Source: Neolewinella persica DSM 23188
GTDB taxonomy: Bacteria; Bacteroidota; Bacteroidia; Chitinophagales; Saprospiraceae
Assembly (NCBI RefSeq): GCF_000373105.1
Contig: NZ_KB890433.1
Span: 16,286-80,285, forward strand
Length of the DNA: 64,000 nt
Reading direction: 5' to 3'
Shown: one piece after another, positions 24,742-34,133 of the stretch
Layout of the letters: each line of letters opens with the position of its first letter
Numbering within the stretch: the stretch's first letter is position 1
Program-made: the position numbers and the translations under genes
The notes under the pieces: model-generated
The model's input: the letters and a program-made list of their open reading frames with translations, nothing else
Told to the model about the DNA's origin: nothing
The model's database searches: none

Positions 24742-26193
24742 ATGAAAGCAAATAACACGATATTTATTTATTTACTCATCCAGCTTTTTCTCAATAATTA
24801 TTTATTCGCTCAGTCCTGGGCGGAACTTAACCCTGAACCAGACGGGGTTGCCATGAAGAGCTGGAAAATGATGCGTATTCCTACCTCTTCCGGACCGGTT
24901 AAGCTCCCCTCCGGAGCCAATGCCATGTACTTTACCGGACCTTATTCTGCCTATAATAGTGGGGCGATCTATCAAACAGTAGCCTTTTCTTCAAATGTCC
25001 TGCGGCGCTACCGCGCTACGGCCCTGGTGAAAACAAAAGACGCTTCAGGCAATGGGGCGAGTTTATATGCTTACGGTAAAGCACAGGATCTTAAAATCGG
25101 TAGTTCTTCCTCCGTCAGTGTATCCGGTACAGAGGATTGGACAGAAGTTTCCCTGACTTTTATTGTCGACAGCCAGATGGATTCCGTCCGTTTAGGATAT
25201 TACATGGATGGGCAGGGGGAGGCCTGGTTCAAAGAGCTGAAGTGGGAGGAGTTGCCCCTGAATAATGTGGAAACTAAGGAGGAAGTCGTCCAGTATCTCG
25301 ATACTTTTTTCCAGATCGTCAGCAGCAACGCCTTATACCGTGAACGGATACATTGGGAGGCGCTCCGGATGGACGCTGACCGGCTTACCGCTGGTGCGCA
25401 AGAAACCGGTGAAGTGCATGATGCGCTTTTCTACCTGCTGCAGCGCGTCAATAAACACTCCTTCCTCCAAAAGCCGCAGGCAGCCGCTGCCTGGTCGGGG
25501 GCTGGTACTGAAACCGAGGAGCCGCAGCTGGTTGATTACCCGGTTGGTCGTAAGATCGACGAACGAATCAGCTATGTAACCGTACCTCATTTAGGCAGTG
25601 GTCACCAACCCACTCTGGTCTATTATGCCGACACGCTGCAAGCACTTATTGCCAGCCTGGACAGCCGGAAAACCACGGGTTGGATCGTTGACTTGCGCGG
25701 TAATACCGGCGGAAATTGCTGGCCAATGCTTGCAGGTGTCGGGCCGATATTGGGCAACGGAATTTGTGGTTACTTTATGGAACCTGACGGATCAAACGCC
25801 GTACAGTGGGCCTATGAAAAGGGTAGTAGTTTTCATGGTGATGCGCCAAGAGTAAAAGTAACCGGTAAACCCTATCAAATTAAACAAAAAACAGCCAGGA
25901 TAGCCGTATTGACCGACGCCCAAACTATGAGCTCCGGAGAAGTTACTACCCTGGCTTTCCGCGGCCGGCCCAATACCCGCAGTTTCGGTCAACCAACTGG
26001 TGGCTATTCAACCACCAATGCCAATTTTTACCTCCCGGATGGCGCGATGGTCCTCCTTACCGTTTCGGTTTACGGTGACCGGGACAAAAATCCTTACGGC
26101 GGCAGAATTACACCGGATGAAGTGGTGGAACCTAAGGAGGGAGAGGACGCTGCTTTGGCGGCGGCGATCCGGTGGTTGCGGAGTGGAAAGTAG
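24742..26193 (+). CDS. Secreted S41 family peptidase
   Basis: A 483-residue exported protein with a signal peptide ending near LFAQ-SW. The N-terminal 150 residues form a beta-rich, carbohydrate-binding-like module (VALV-type strands, TEDWTEVSLTFIVDSQMDSV). The C-terminal half is an S41 peptidase core with GWIVDLRGNTGGNCWPMLAG and the probable catalytic serine in QTMSSGEVTTLAF. It has no PDZ domain, unlike the CtpA-type protein at 12 kb, and no T9SS tail. The ATG at 24742 is preferred because the earlier frame is repeat sequence. Confidence 0.85.
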   Translation: MKANNTIFIYLLIQLFLNNYLFAQSWAELNPEPDGVAMKSWKMMRIPTSSGPVKLPSGANAMYFTGPYSAYNSGAIYQTVAFSSNVLRRYRATALVKTKDASGNGASLYAYGKAQDLKIGSSSSVSVSGTEDWTEVSLTFIVDSQMDSVRLGYYMDGQGEAWFKELKWEELPLNNVETKEEVVQYLDTFFQIVSSNALYRERIHWEALRMDADRLTAGAQETGEVHDALFYLLQRVNKHSFLQKPQAAAAWSGAGTETEEPQLVDYPVGRKIDERISYVTVPHLGSGHQPTLVYYADTLQALIASLDSRKTTGWIVDLRGNTGGNCWPMLAGVGPILGNGICGYFMEPDGSNAVQWAYEKGSSFHGDAPRVKVTGKPYQIKQKTARIAVLTDAQTMSSGEVTTLAFRGRPNTRSFGQPTGGYSTTNANFYLPDGAMVLLTVSVYGDRDKNPYGGRITPDEVVEPKEGEDAALAAAIRWLRSGK

Positions 26194-26197
26194 GGGA

Positions 26198-26360
26198 CAG
26201 GATTCAGGTCTAAGGGTACAGGATCCATCTATCAGTTTTCAGGGTACAGTACGCAGGACACCAACTGAGATTTGAATCTCAAGACATGCTCCTGAACCCT
26301 GAGTTCTGAATACTGAGTCCTGCATGCCGAGCCCTGAATCCTGAATCCTGACTACCTTTA
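26198..26360. repeat. Class IV word array
   Basis: Left part reads CAGGATTCAGGTC, GGGTACAGGATCC and TTTCAGGGTACAG; right part reads the inverse, CCTGAACCCTGAGTTCTGA, then GAGCCCTGAATCCTGAATCC. It fills the gap before the glycerophosphodiesterase start. Confidence 0.65.
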
Positions 26361-26364
26361 CCCC

Positions 26365-27300
26365 ATGCCATTCCATCGTTTCCCGCTGTTGTTCGTAGTT
26401 TGTACTTGCGTCCTCGCATGTAACGCTGCTGAACCAGCCCAAACTGCGCCTGCCACGACTATGACGGAACCCACCAAACAAATAGACTGGCAGGGCCACC
26501 GCGGCTGCCGCGGCCTGATGCCCGAGAACACCATTCCTGCTTTCTTAAGGGCCTTGTCCTACCCCGGGGTTCGAACCCTGGAGCTCGACGTAGTTATCTC
26601 TGCTGACGACCGGGTGATCGTTAGCCACGAGCCCTGGATGTCTCCGGAAATTTGCCAGACAAAGGAAGGGGAGGAACTGGCCGAAGGCGAAGAAAATCGC
26701 ATCAGCCTGCGCTCCCTCACGGCTGCTGAGATTGCGACCTACGACTGCGGCCAGCGGCCGCACCCCCGCTTCCCGCAACAGGCCAAACGCCCGGCAGAAA
26801 AGCCAACTTTACTGGCCGTTTTTGCTGCGGTAGATCGCTATTGCGTACAGAATAATCGCCCGTCGCCCCGCTACAACATCGAACTCAAATACGAGGAAAA
26901 GCTGGAGCCTGCATTTGTGCCGGACCGGGAAACCTTTGTCGAATTGGTCCTGAGGGATCTCTCCGCCTGGGGTAAACCGGAACTCGTTACGCTGCAGTGT
27001 TTCGACCCACCAACCCTGGTGGTTATCCGGGATAAAGCACCGGATATTCAGCTGGCTTACCTCGATGAGTTCCCTGGTGACCTAAAGGCCAAAATGGACG
27101 CCATCGGCTTTGTTCCACCCATCTACAGCCCCTACGAAATCCATACCGACGCCAAAATAATGGCTGAGGCACGGGCGTTGGACATGCAGGTTGTTCCCTG
27201 GACGGTTAATACCGTGGAGCGCATGCAAGCCATGCTCGATTTGGGGGTGGATGGCATCATCACGGACTATCCGGACCTTATTAAGTCGGTAGTTTATTAG
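26365..27300 (+). CDS. Glycerophosphodiester phosphodiesterase family lipoprotein
   Basis: A 311-residue protein with a lipoprotein-like signal (LLFVVCTCVLACNAAE) and a GDPD TIM barrel. Catalytic residues are visible in GHRGCRGLMPENTIPAF, LELDVVISADDRVIVSHEPW and YNIELKYEEK. The family cleaves glycerophosphodiesters such as deacylated phospholipids to glycerol 3-phosphate and an alcohol. A TACCTTTA at about 26351 lies only a few bases before the ATG, so the message may be nearly leaderless. The next gene is 75 bases downstream. Confidence 0.9.
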   Translation: MPFHRFPLLFVVCTCVLACNAAEPAQTAPATTMTEPTKQIDWQGHRGCRGLMPENTIPAFLRALSYPGVRTLELDVVISADDRVIVSHEPWMSPEICQTKEGEELAEGEENRISLRSLTAAEIATYDCGQRPHPRFPQQAKRPAEKPTLLAVFAAVDRYCVQNNRPSPRYNIELKYEEKLEPAFVPDRETFVELVLRDLSAWGKPELVTLQCFDPPTLVVIRDKAPDIQLAYLDEFPGDLKAKMDAIGFVPPIYSPYEIHTDAKIMAEARALDMQVVPWTVNTVERMQAMLDLGVDGIITDYPDLIKSVVY

Positions 27301-27303
27301 TTT

Positions 27304-27338
27304 ATAGTTCAGTAGTTCATAGTAAGCTACTGAACTAT
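27304..27338. repeat. Short hairpin of TAGTTCAGTAG words
   Basis: ATAGTTCAGTAG (27304-27315) pairs with CTACTGAACTAT (27327-27338), with nested TAGTTCATAG / CTATGAACTA. It sits between two co-directional genes. Confidence 0.6.
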
Positions 27339-27375
27339 GAACTAAACTACCCTATTTTGCAGTAAATACCCCTTA

Positions 27376-29679
27376 ATGAAGCTATTCAGATGCCTATTGC
27401 TACTGCTGGTATTAGCAGGCGCGGCCGCAGGTGCATGGTCCTGTTCAATGGCAATGAACGGTCATGCTGCGGAAACACCGGAGCCAAGTCGAAGGCAGGT
27501 ACAACGCCAGGCCATGCGGGCTTCCGTTTGGCGGTTCGTCTATTGTCTTGATGATGAAACAAAAGGGGAAGCCCTGATTAAATTACTGCACGAGGTGGCC
27601 AATACTCAGCCCTTCGAAAAGCGCATTGAAGTTCTGAGTTGTCATGACCTGAATGCAGATACGCTTGGTACCGGACCGATCACCATTTTCGGAGATCGCC
27701 TGCCAGCCGCAACTTCCGGCTTACCGTTTACCCGGACCGGAGACGGTTGGCAATTCGACCAGCGGCTCAATTTGGGTTACGACGACGTGATGTTCCTCCC
27801 ATATTACCGAAACCCCTGGAGTAAGGAAACCACCGTCACGGGCTTTTTTCTGTCCGATAACCCTGATAAGCTGGTGGAAACCTTTCGCCGGGAGTTTGAT
27901 GGTGAATGGAACCGGATGTTCCGGCCTAATTGGGCCTATGAACTCCACCGTGCCAACGGTGATAGGGTCTACGGAAATTTTGCCGATACCAGTTGGGCGT
28001 TCGACGCTACCGAGGAGGTCACGCTGGAGTCGCCCGACGTACCCATATACGACCAGGGAGGCCTGAAGATTTTCGCCTACGACGGCGCCGTAAGAAACGA
28101 GGAATTGGCCTATTCTGTCGCCGGCGTTGCCGGCGTCAGGCAACTGTTCGATTCTCTGACCGGTGTCACTACAGATTGGTACCCCGAAGTTAGGCTGTAC
28201 CCAACCCTGGAGCGCATCGGTCTTCGGAAGGGCAACATGAACCCCGTACAGTACGATGCCGCCGATGAAGTGCTGCATATCGTACCATGCTTTCTCGACG
28301 AAGCGGAGATTCTGGCGTCCTTCACCACCTGGCAGCCGTTTTTAGAACACTATATTGGAGGGGAGTTTCCCGGGCACAACCTGAAATACCTTACGGCAAT
28401 TCTGCAGGCACATTCCATCTCTGAATCAAAGGACCCATTCGACCGGGCCATGGATAATGCACTCCGCGTATGGGAGTCTGGCTTGCTGAAGGGTACTTCC
28501 GATTTAGATCGGGAACGTCCATCCGATTTCATAAATGAAAGCGTGGCCAGGGTATGGGCCAGAGGGGTGGACGCAAATAACCCCGCCAAGGTAAATTCAA
28601 TTATTACCAATTTACGGAAAGCAGAAGTTCCTGACCGGGAATTCGGAGTTTACAATGTTGCCGATTACGATCCACCAAAAATCAGCCATCGGGAAATACC
28701 GGCCGTTAACCTCGGTGGGATGACTTTCGCTCATGAAGGCTACCGCGTCCACAACGGTTATGGCGGGGAGAAAATTAAGCCTTCGCTCGATAGTTTGGGC
28801 GAGCTCAACGTCAATGCGCTGGCCATTGTACCCTACACTTTCATGCGGGATCCGAAAAAGCCGACCTCCCTTTTCATCCCTTCGGATGCTGGCGGCGAAA
28901 ATGATTGGGCGACCATCTGTTCTGCGCGCGAGGCCCAAAAGCGCGGTTGGTTCGTCTTGCTGAAACCACAAATCTGGATCGGCGGTGGACACTGGCCAGG
29001 CGACGTCGACTTCGCCACCGATGAAGAATGGGATACCTTCTTCGACAGCTACACCTACTGGATTATGCACTACGCCCTACTCGCCGAGCAGGAGAAAATT
29101 GGCGGTCTTTGCCTCGGTACAGAACTGGTAAAAACTACCCTGAAACACCCGGACCGCTGGCGGGAGATCATTCGCAAAGTCCGCAAAGTATACGGTGGGC
29201 AATTGACCTACGCCGCTAACTGGGGCGAAGAATTCGAAGGCTTTACCTTCTGGGAAGACCTGGATGCCATCGGCCTCAACTCTTATTACCCAATCAGCGA
29301 AAGTGATACGCCAACTGACGAAGAACTCCTCACCGGCGCCCGTCGCTGGATGAAACTTGCCGCCGAAGTAAGCAGGAAGACCGACCGTCCACTCTGGTTA
29401 ACCGAAGTAGGTTATCGCTCCGTCACCAATGCCTGGAAAAACCCACACGCTGATGGCGGTGACCGCGCTGAAGATGCAGAAACCCAGGCCCGTTGCTACC
29501 GCGCCATGCTCACCGCTGGCGGCGAAACGCCTGAACTGAAGGGGATGTTCTTGTGGAAATGGCCGAGTTACCTTGGCCGCGAAGGCGGCCGGCACCAGGG
29601 AAAAGAATTCTGTATTGGCGGGAAGCCTGCTGCACGGGAGCTGGCCCAGTTTTATGGTGATTGGGGTATTGGGAAATGA
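27376..29679 (+). CDS. GH113-like glycosidase with unknown N-terminal domain
   Basis: A 767-residue predicted lipoprotein (N terminus MKLFRCLLLLLVLAGAAAGA then WSC). Residues about 30-430 form a region I do not recognise (FGDRLPAATSGLPFTRTGDG, YDDVMFLPYYRNPWSKETT). Residues about 440-765 look like a GH113-type TIM barrel, a family known for endo-mannanases: FAHEGYRVHNGYGG, LLKPQIWIGGGHWPGDVDF, the probable acid/base Glu near 582 in GLCLGTELVK and the nucleophile Glu near 676 in LWLTEVGYRS. A class I repeat encodes GAAAGA in the signal peptide. Polysaccharide attack outside the cytoplasm is the likely role. Confidence 0.82.
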   Translation: MKLFRCLLLLLVLAGAAAGAWSCSMAMNGHAAETPEPSRRQVQRQAMRASVWRFVYCLDDETKGEALIKLLHEVANTQPFEKRIEVLSCHDLNADTLGTGPITIFGDRLPAATSGLPFTRTGDGWQFDQRLNLGYDDVMFLPYYRNPWSKETTVTGFFLSDNPDKLVETFRREFDGEWNRMFRPNWAYELHRANGDRVYGNFADTSWAFDATEEVTLESPDVPIYDQGGLKIFAYDGAVRNEELAYSVAGVAGVRQLFDSLTGVTTDWYPEVRLYPTLERIGLRKGNMNPVQYDAADEVLHIVPCFLDEAEILASFTTWQPFLEHYIGGEFPGHNLKYLTAILQAHSISESKDPFDRAMDNALRVWESGLLKGTSDLDRERPSDFINESVARVWARGVDANNPAKVNSIITNLRKAEVPDREFGVYNVADYDPPKISHREIPAVNLGGMTFAHEGYRVHNGYGGEKIKPSLDSLGELNVNALAIVPYTFMRDPKKPTSLFIPSDAGGENDWATICSAREAQKRGWFVLLKPQIWIGGGHWPGDVDFATDEEWDTFFDSYTYWIMHYALLAEQEKIGGLCLGTELVKTTLKHPDRWREIIRKVRKVYGGQLTYAANWGEEFEGFTFWEDLDAIGLNSYYPISESDTPTDEELLTGARRWMKLAAEVSRKTDRPLWLTEVGYRSVTNAWKNPHADGGDRAEDAETQARCYRAMLTAGGETPELKGMFLWKWPSYLGREGGRHQGKEFCIGGKPAARELAQFYGDWGIGK
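27418..27435 (+). repeat. Class I 18-mer, copy g (inside a signal peptide)
   Basis: Exact copy, read in frame as GAAAGA just before the lipobox cysteine of the GH113-like protein. Confidence 0.85.
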
Positions 29680-29836
29680 AAATTGTTGGAACCACCTTCT
29701 ATCACTTAGAACTATGCCCCGAGAGATCTCGGACCATAAACATCAATGGGATCGGGAAGCCCAAAACTTTGTTATTTTTAAAACCTGAACATTTAAGCCC
29801 TACGTACTATTTAAACCAATAACCAACCTACTGACT

Positions 29837-31579
29837 ATGCGCACACTAACTACTCTTCTTGTCCTGTTCTTTGCCTTGCACGGCATCGACGCTCAACCAG
29901 ATCTCCGCTTCGTGGAGCCAGTCTCCGGGTTCTCCAGCCCCGTAGACATCACTGGTGCCGGAGACGGCAGCGAACGCCTCTTCATTGTTGAACAGGATGG
30001 CACCATTAAAATCTACGACCAGAGTACCAATACTACGTTGGCCACCGACTTTCTCGACATCACCGATCGAGTACGGTTTGGAGGAGAGCGAGGTTTACTA
30101 GGATTGGCTTTTCACCCAGAATTTGCCACCAACGGCCATTTCTACGTCAACTACACTACGATCGCCCGTAACGGCCTGGTGAACGGTACGACGGTGATTG
30201 CCCGTTTCACCGCAGCAATCGGGGCAAATACCGTAGACCCCAATACAGAAGAGGTGGTACTCTCCATCAACCAGGTTGCCTCAAACCACAATGCCGGTGA
30301 CCTCGCCTTCGGGCCAGATGGTTATCTCTATATTCCAACCGGAGACGGCGGCGGCGGCGGAGACCCGGATCAGACGGGGCAGGACCCCATGGCACTTCTT
30401 GGTAAAATGCTGCGAATTGATGTAGACAACCCCGTAATCGGCGGCACTAACTACGGCATTCCTGCCGATAATCCCTTTGTGGGAAACGCTGGTGTCCGGG
30501 ACGAAATCTGGGCACTTGGTCTCCGTAACCCCTGGCGTATTTCATTTGACCGGCAAACGGGAGACCTTTGGATTGCTGACGTTGGTCAGGGACAGCGCGA
30601 AGAGGTGAACTTCGAAGCCGCTGGCAGTGCCGGAGGCATGAATTTTGGCTGGGATTGCCGCGAAGGGCTACTGGACTATCCCGCCGGAACTTCTGGCAGC
30701 CCTGGCACCAGCTCTCCAAACTGTGTTGAAGGCACTACCTACGATGAACCGGTTTTTGATTATCCGCGTAGCAGTTCCATAGGCGGTTTCTCGATCACCG
30801 GCGGCTTCCTGTACCGCGGTAGTGCCGACGATTTGGTCGGTTATTACATCTGTGCCGACTTTGCCTCCTCTAACTTTTTTCTATATCCTCCGGGTGGTGG
30901 CACCCTACTTGTCGATGGATCTTCCCCTGCTTTTAGTCCATCAACCTTCGGAGAAGATGATAACGGAGAATTGTATGTCTTTAGCTACGGCGGAACTTTC
31001 TATCGGGTAACCACCTTGCGCTCCATGCCAGTAGAACTTACTGCGTGGACGGCCGAAGTGCAAGATAAAGTGGTCGTGCTTTCCTGGCAAACGGGTGCCG
31101 AAGTAGGTGCCGCAGATTACGTCATCGAACGCAGTAGCAACGGTGTTGATTTTTCCACTTTAGCGACTGTTATAGCTGCCGGTACGACTTCTGAGGCTAC
31201 TGATTACACGTATACCGACGTCGAACCGTTGGGTGGTCGTTCCTACTACCGCTTGCGGCAGCGCGACCTCGACGGTGCGGAGGAACTGTTTCCTGTACGT
31301 AGCGTGATTTTCCGCTCCGGATCGGCTGCTGCGCCAACCATCACCCCGAATCCTACACAGCGTGATCTTAGTATCACCATTCCTGAATTGCAGGAGAATG
31401 GCCCGGTCAATGTGCAGATTTTTGCTACCGATGGCCGCAGGGTCTTTGAACACGTGCGCCTGGATGAAGCCGGTCGGCACCAGTACGATTACATTTTACC
31501 GGAGCTTCCGGCGGGTGTTTACCGGGTGGTTGTCCGCTTCGACGGTGAAGCGTTTCAGCAGAATTTAGTAATTCGTTAA
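29837..31579 (+). CDS. PQQ-dependent sugar dehydrogenase-like protein with T9SS tail
   Basis: A 580-residue secreted protein. After the signal peptide (ends GIDA-Q) comes a GSDH beta-propeller (about 20-395) with VASNHNAGDLAFGPDGYLYI, TGDGGGGGDPD, LGKMLRID and EIWALGLRNPWRISFD, matching soluble aldose sugar dehydrogenases that use PQQ. A fibronectin-like segment follows (VELTAWTAEVQDKVVVLSWQ). The tail ITPNPTQRDLSITIPELQ to LVIR is a type A T9SS sorting domain, so the enzyme is sent to the cell surface or medium. PQQ must come from elsewhere; no pqq genes are in the window. Confidence 0.9.
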   Translation: MRTLTTLLVLFFALHGIDAQPDLRFVEPVSGFSSPVDITGAGDGSERLFIVEQDGTIKIYDQSTNTTLATDFLDITDRVRFGGERGLLGLAFHPEFATNGHFYVNYTTIARNGLVNGTTVIARFTAAIGANTVDPNTEEVVLSINQVASNHNAGDLAFGPDGYLYIPTGDGGGGGDPDQTGQDPMALLGKMLRIDVDNPVIGGTNYGIPADNPFVGNAGVRDEIWALGLRNPWRISFDRQTGDLWIADVGQGQREEVNFEAAGSAGGMNFGWDCREGLLDYPAGTSGSPGTSSPNCVEGTTYDEPVFDYPRSSSIGGFSITGGFLYRGSADDLVGYYICADFASSNFFLYPPGGGTLLVDGSSPAFSPSTFGEDDNGELYVFSYGGTFYRVTTLRSMPVELTAWTAEVQDKVVVLSWQTGAEVGAADYVIERSSNGVDFSTLATVIAAGTTSEATDYTYTDVEPLGGRSYYRLRQRDLDGAEELFPVRSVIFRSGSAAAPTITPNPTQRDLSITIPELQENGPVNVQIFATDGRRVFEHVRLDEAGRHQYDYILPELPAGVYRVVVRFDGEAFQQNLVIR

Positions 31580-31624
31580 GAGACTTTTTTCGGGATGGAA
31601 GGTCATCTGAAGCCTTCTTGATCT

Positions 31625-31737
31625 TCAGGGCGCGGCCGCAGGTGCAAAGAAAGGAACAACGGAAGCAAGGTGAGCGCTCGGCTAAAGTCGGGGCGCTGCC
31701 TCCAAAACCTCCTTTTGCACCTGCGGCCGCGCCCTGA
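31625..31737. repeat. Class I inverted pair, copies h and i
   Basis: Copy h (31629-31646, plus) and copy i (31716-31733, minus) are both exact. The perfect pairing extends to 24 bases, 31625-31648 with 31714-31737 (from TCAGGGCGCGG to GGTGCAAA), around a 65-base centre. It lies after the sugar dehydrogenase gene. The rest of 31580-31903 has no gene. Confidence 0.88.
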
Positions 31738-31903
31738 TTTTTTTGAATTTAAAGCGTTTTTAATAACCGCTTAGTGTACATATTTCCTTAACAAACCTTA
31801 ATTCCCCTTAACCCCGCCATAAGCAACCCACAAGGGGTAAATGCCGTGTTTTACAGTATACAAAAGGAGGTCATTTTGCCTCCGGAACGTAAAGCATTGT
31901 ATT

Positions 31904-33097
31904 ATGAAACGTCTGACCCACACCCCCGCTTTTTTCGTTATTGCCATGTTCTTTATGGTACTCACTTCCTGTACCTCCGTAGAAACGCTGGTAGAAAGTG
32001 GGAACTACGAAGAAACGATCCGCCTGGCCCAAAAGCGCCTTACGGGCAAGCAAAAGAAAAACCCCAAATTTGTCCTTGCGCTGGAGACGGCCTTCAATAG
32101 AATAACGGAGGCCGATATGGACCGTGCCCGCCGTAAAGCCAATAGCGGTAATCCTGACTGGGCCAGTATTCAGTCCATTTACAAAAAGATTCAGCGTCGT
32201 CAGGATGCACTTAGTCCTTTGCTTCCTTTGGTCGATAAACGCGGTTACCAGGCCGAGTTTCGTTTTGCCCGCGTAGATGGACTGATCGCCGACGCTGGCG
32301 AGAACGCCGCCGCCCAAATCTATCAGGAGGGTGTTAATCTGCTGGCGCTAGCGCGCCAGGGAGAAAGATCCGCTGGCCGAAGTGCCTTCGCCGCCTTTGA
32401 TCGGGTGGGTAATTACCGCGCGAATTACCGTGATGCAAACAGCCTGATGGCCGAAGCCCGTGAACTTGGCAAGGTGTATGTGGCCGTGGAGATGGTCAAC
32501 CGTAGCGGCGGTTTCCTCCCCGCTGGTTTTGAAAGAGAGCTCCTTCGCCCGGGTGTGCGTAACCTCGACGACAACTGGCGCTTCTATGACTTCACGCCCG
32601 TTCCCGGTAAGACCTACGATTACAACGCCCGGATCCTCATCGATGCCATCGACGTCAGCCCCGAACGCATCAGCCAGCGTAATTACATCGACGAAAAAGA
32701 AATCACGGACGGTACGGAGTATGTCCTCGATATCAACGGCAACGTAGCTAAGGACACGCTGGGTAACGATATAACCCGTCCACGCCAGATCCTGGTCCGG
32801 GCCAACGTGATCGAAATCCTGCAAACCAAAACGGCCGTCGTCTCCGGTAGCCTCGTGCTTTACGATAACCGGGAACGCCGGGTAGTGGACGAAGAGCGAC
32901 TGACCGCCGAAGCCCGCTTCGAAAACTACGCCAGTACCTTCCTTGGTGATCGCCGGGCCCTCAGCTCCAACACCCGCAGGAACCTCGGTACGCGCCCCGT
33001 TGGCTTTCCTTCCGATGAAGCGCTTATTCTTGATGCCGCCGATGTGTTGAAGCCGCAGCTGCAGGAACGGCTGGCTTATAGTTCAAGGGTGATTTAG
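31904..33097 (+). CDS. Lipoprotein of unknown function
   Basis: A 397-residue protein with lipoprotein signal (MFFMVLTSCTSVE). The region 25-200 is helical and tetratricopeptide-like (YEETIRLAQKRLTGKQKKNP, GVNLLALARQGERSAGRSAF); the C-terminal part is beta-rich (YDYNARILIDAIDVSPERIS, VVSGSLVLYDNRERRVVDEE). I do not recognise a named family, though similar lipoproteins are widespread in Saprospiria. The ATG at 31904 is chosen for the signal peptide; 21 earlier codons are in frame but not protein-like. Confidence 0.78.
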   Translation: MKRLTHTPAFFVIAMFFMVLTSCTSVETLVESGNYEETIRLAQKRLTGKQKKNPKFVLALETAFNRITEADMDRARRKANSGNPDWASIQSIYKKIQRRQDALSPLLPLVDKRGYQAEFRFARVDGLIADAGENAAAQIYQEGVNLLALARQGERSAGRSAFAAFDRVGNYRANYRDANSLMAEARELGKVYVAVEMVNRSGGFLPAGFERELLRPGVRNLDDNWRFYDFTPVPGKTYDYNARILIDAIDVSPERISQRNYIDEKEITDGTEYVLDINGNVAKDTLGNDITRPRQILVRANVIEILQTKTAVVSGSLVLYDNRERRVVDEERLTAEARFENYASTFLGDRRALSSNTRRNLGTRPVGFPSDEALILDAADVLKPQLQERLAYSSRVI

Positions 33098-33200
33098 GTT
33101 GCAGGTTGCAGGTTACAGGTTACAGGTTGCAGGTTACAGGTTGCAAGTTGCAGGTTGCAAGTTCAAATAATAGGCGGGAACCCTGTAACCTGTAGGGCAA
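33096..33200. repeat. Class V words GTTGCAGGTTACAGG
   Basis: Eight or so tandem 7-base words alternating GGTTGCA and GGTTACA, then after AATAATAGGCGGGAA the inverse CCCTGTAACCTGTAGG. It starts at the lipoprotein stop codon. Confidence 0.75.
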
Positions 33201-33210
33201 CCATAAGCTC

Positions 33211-33327
33211 GCTTCGACAAGCTCAGCGACCGATAGAACAGGTCGTTCGACCGTCAATAATTCGCCTCAGGCGAATTATTGACGGTTATTACCAAAGATT
33301 GGATTGTTGGTTGAGCCTGTCGAAACC
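33211..33327. repeat. REP-like pair flanking a perfect palindrome
   Basis: GCTTCGACAAGCTCAG at 33211-33226 faces TTGAGCCTGTCGAAACC at 33311-33327. This TTCGACA..GCTCA word is a known kind of bacterial REP sequence. Between them ACCGTCAATAATTCGCCT (33250-33267) and its exact inverse (33269-33286) form an 18-base palindrome with a one-base centre. It lies in a convergent gap and could act as a terminator for both sides. Confidence 0.75.
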
Positions 33328-33367
33328 ACTTCCAGGGCTTCTTGCGGTTGCCCTGCTTGCAACCTGA

Positions 33368-33973
33368 TTACTGAATCCTAAAAACTCCCCAAACCCCCGT
33401 CCGCACCGGCGCCGGCGAACTTCCTCCGTGCCACGGTCCGACGGATAATTGACGGTTGGCACTTTCAAAATCGGTGAAAGAGACCTCGGTGGTTTTACCA
33501 TTGTGAAGTAAGGTGTAGTGGGCGGTGGTTGCTTCCAGGTGGTAGTTGACCAGCACTGTGTCACCAACGGCTGCATTTACGACCCCATCAAAACGATGTC
33601 CTCCTGAAAGGTCGTTTACGTAAGCACAAACTTCGAACCGTTGATCGGATTTCATCCGAAAACCGACCAGCGCAGAAAGGTGATTTTTAGGCCAGGTAGA
33701 GGCGCGGAACCAGGCAAAGTAGCTGACACCGGCTGCCTTCAACCAGTCATTCGCTTCGCGTCCCAGAACTTTGGGATCATACCAATCTTCAGGCTTAATG
33801 GTGAAGCCAAATTGGTAACCCGATGCCTTGCGTTGCTGCGCTAATGGATGGCCATCGTTGTAATCTTTATCGCCGGCTTCGCATTCATGGTAGGTCCAGT
33901 TGTCTCCGGTCTGGGCTTGCACCGGTGTTTGTAGGAGCGTTATTAAGAGGAATAGAAATAAGGGATACTTCAT
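33368..33973 (-). CDS. Secreted protein of unknown function
   Basis: A 201-residue protein with a clear signal peptide (ending PVQA-Q). The mature part is beta-rich with many aromatic residues (GYQFGFTIKPEDWYDP, YFAWFRASTWPKNHLSALVG, VLVNYHLEATTAHYTLLHNG), as in lectin- or jelly-roll-like folds. No catalytic motif, no sorting tail and no recognised family. It is the leftward member of a divergent pair with bioA. Confidence 0.7.
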   Translation of the reverse strand: MKYPLFLFLLITLLQTPVQAQTGDNWTYHECEAGDKDYNDGHPLAQQRKASGYQFGFTIKPEDWYDPKVLGREANDWLKAAGVSYFAWFRASTWPKNHLSALVGFRMKSDQRFEVCAYVNDLSGGHRFDGVVNAAVGDTVLVNYHLEATTAHYTLLHNGKTTEVSFTDFESANRQLSVGPWHGGSSPAPVRTGVWGVFRIQ

Positions 33974-34023
33974 AGCGGCAAATTACCGGTTTTGTCCCTA
34001 TCTGAATAATCTCTTAATCTAAC

Positions 34024-34103
34024 TTTTTAATGCCTTAATGGTTATTCACCCCATTCTACTTAATGTAGATGCTTAATGCCCTTAGTGTCTTAGTGGTTAT
34101 TCA
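34024..34103 (-). repeat. Class III repeat, copies 2 and 3
   Basis: On the plus strand it reads TTTTTAATGCCTTAATGGTT and later CCCTTAGTGTCTTAGTGGTT, the inverse of AACCACTAAGGCATTAAG and AACCACTAAGACACTAAGGG. The last word ends directly at the probable bioA -7 element (CATCTTTG, 34105-34112). Confidence 0.7.
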
Positions 34104-34133
34104 CCATCTTTGCCCCAACCAATCCCTTAAGCC

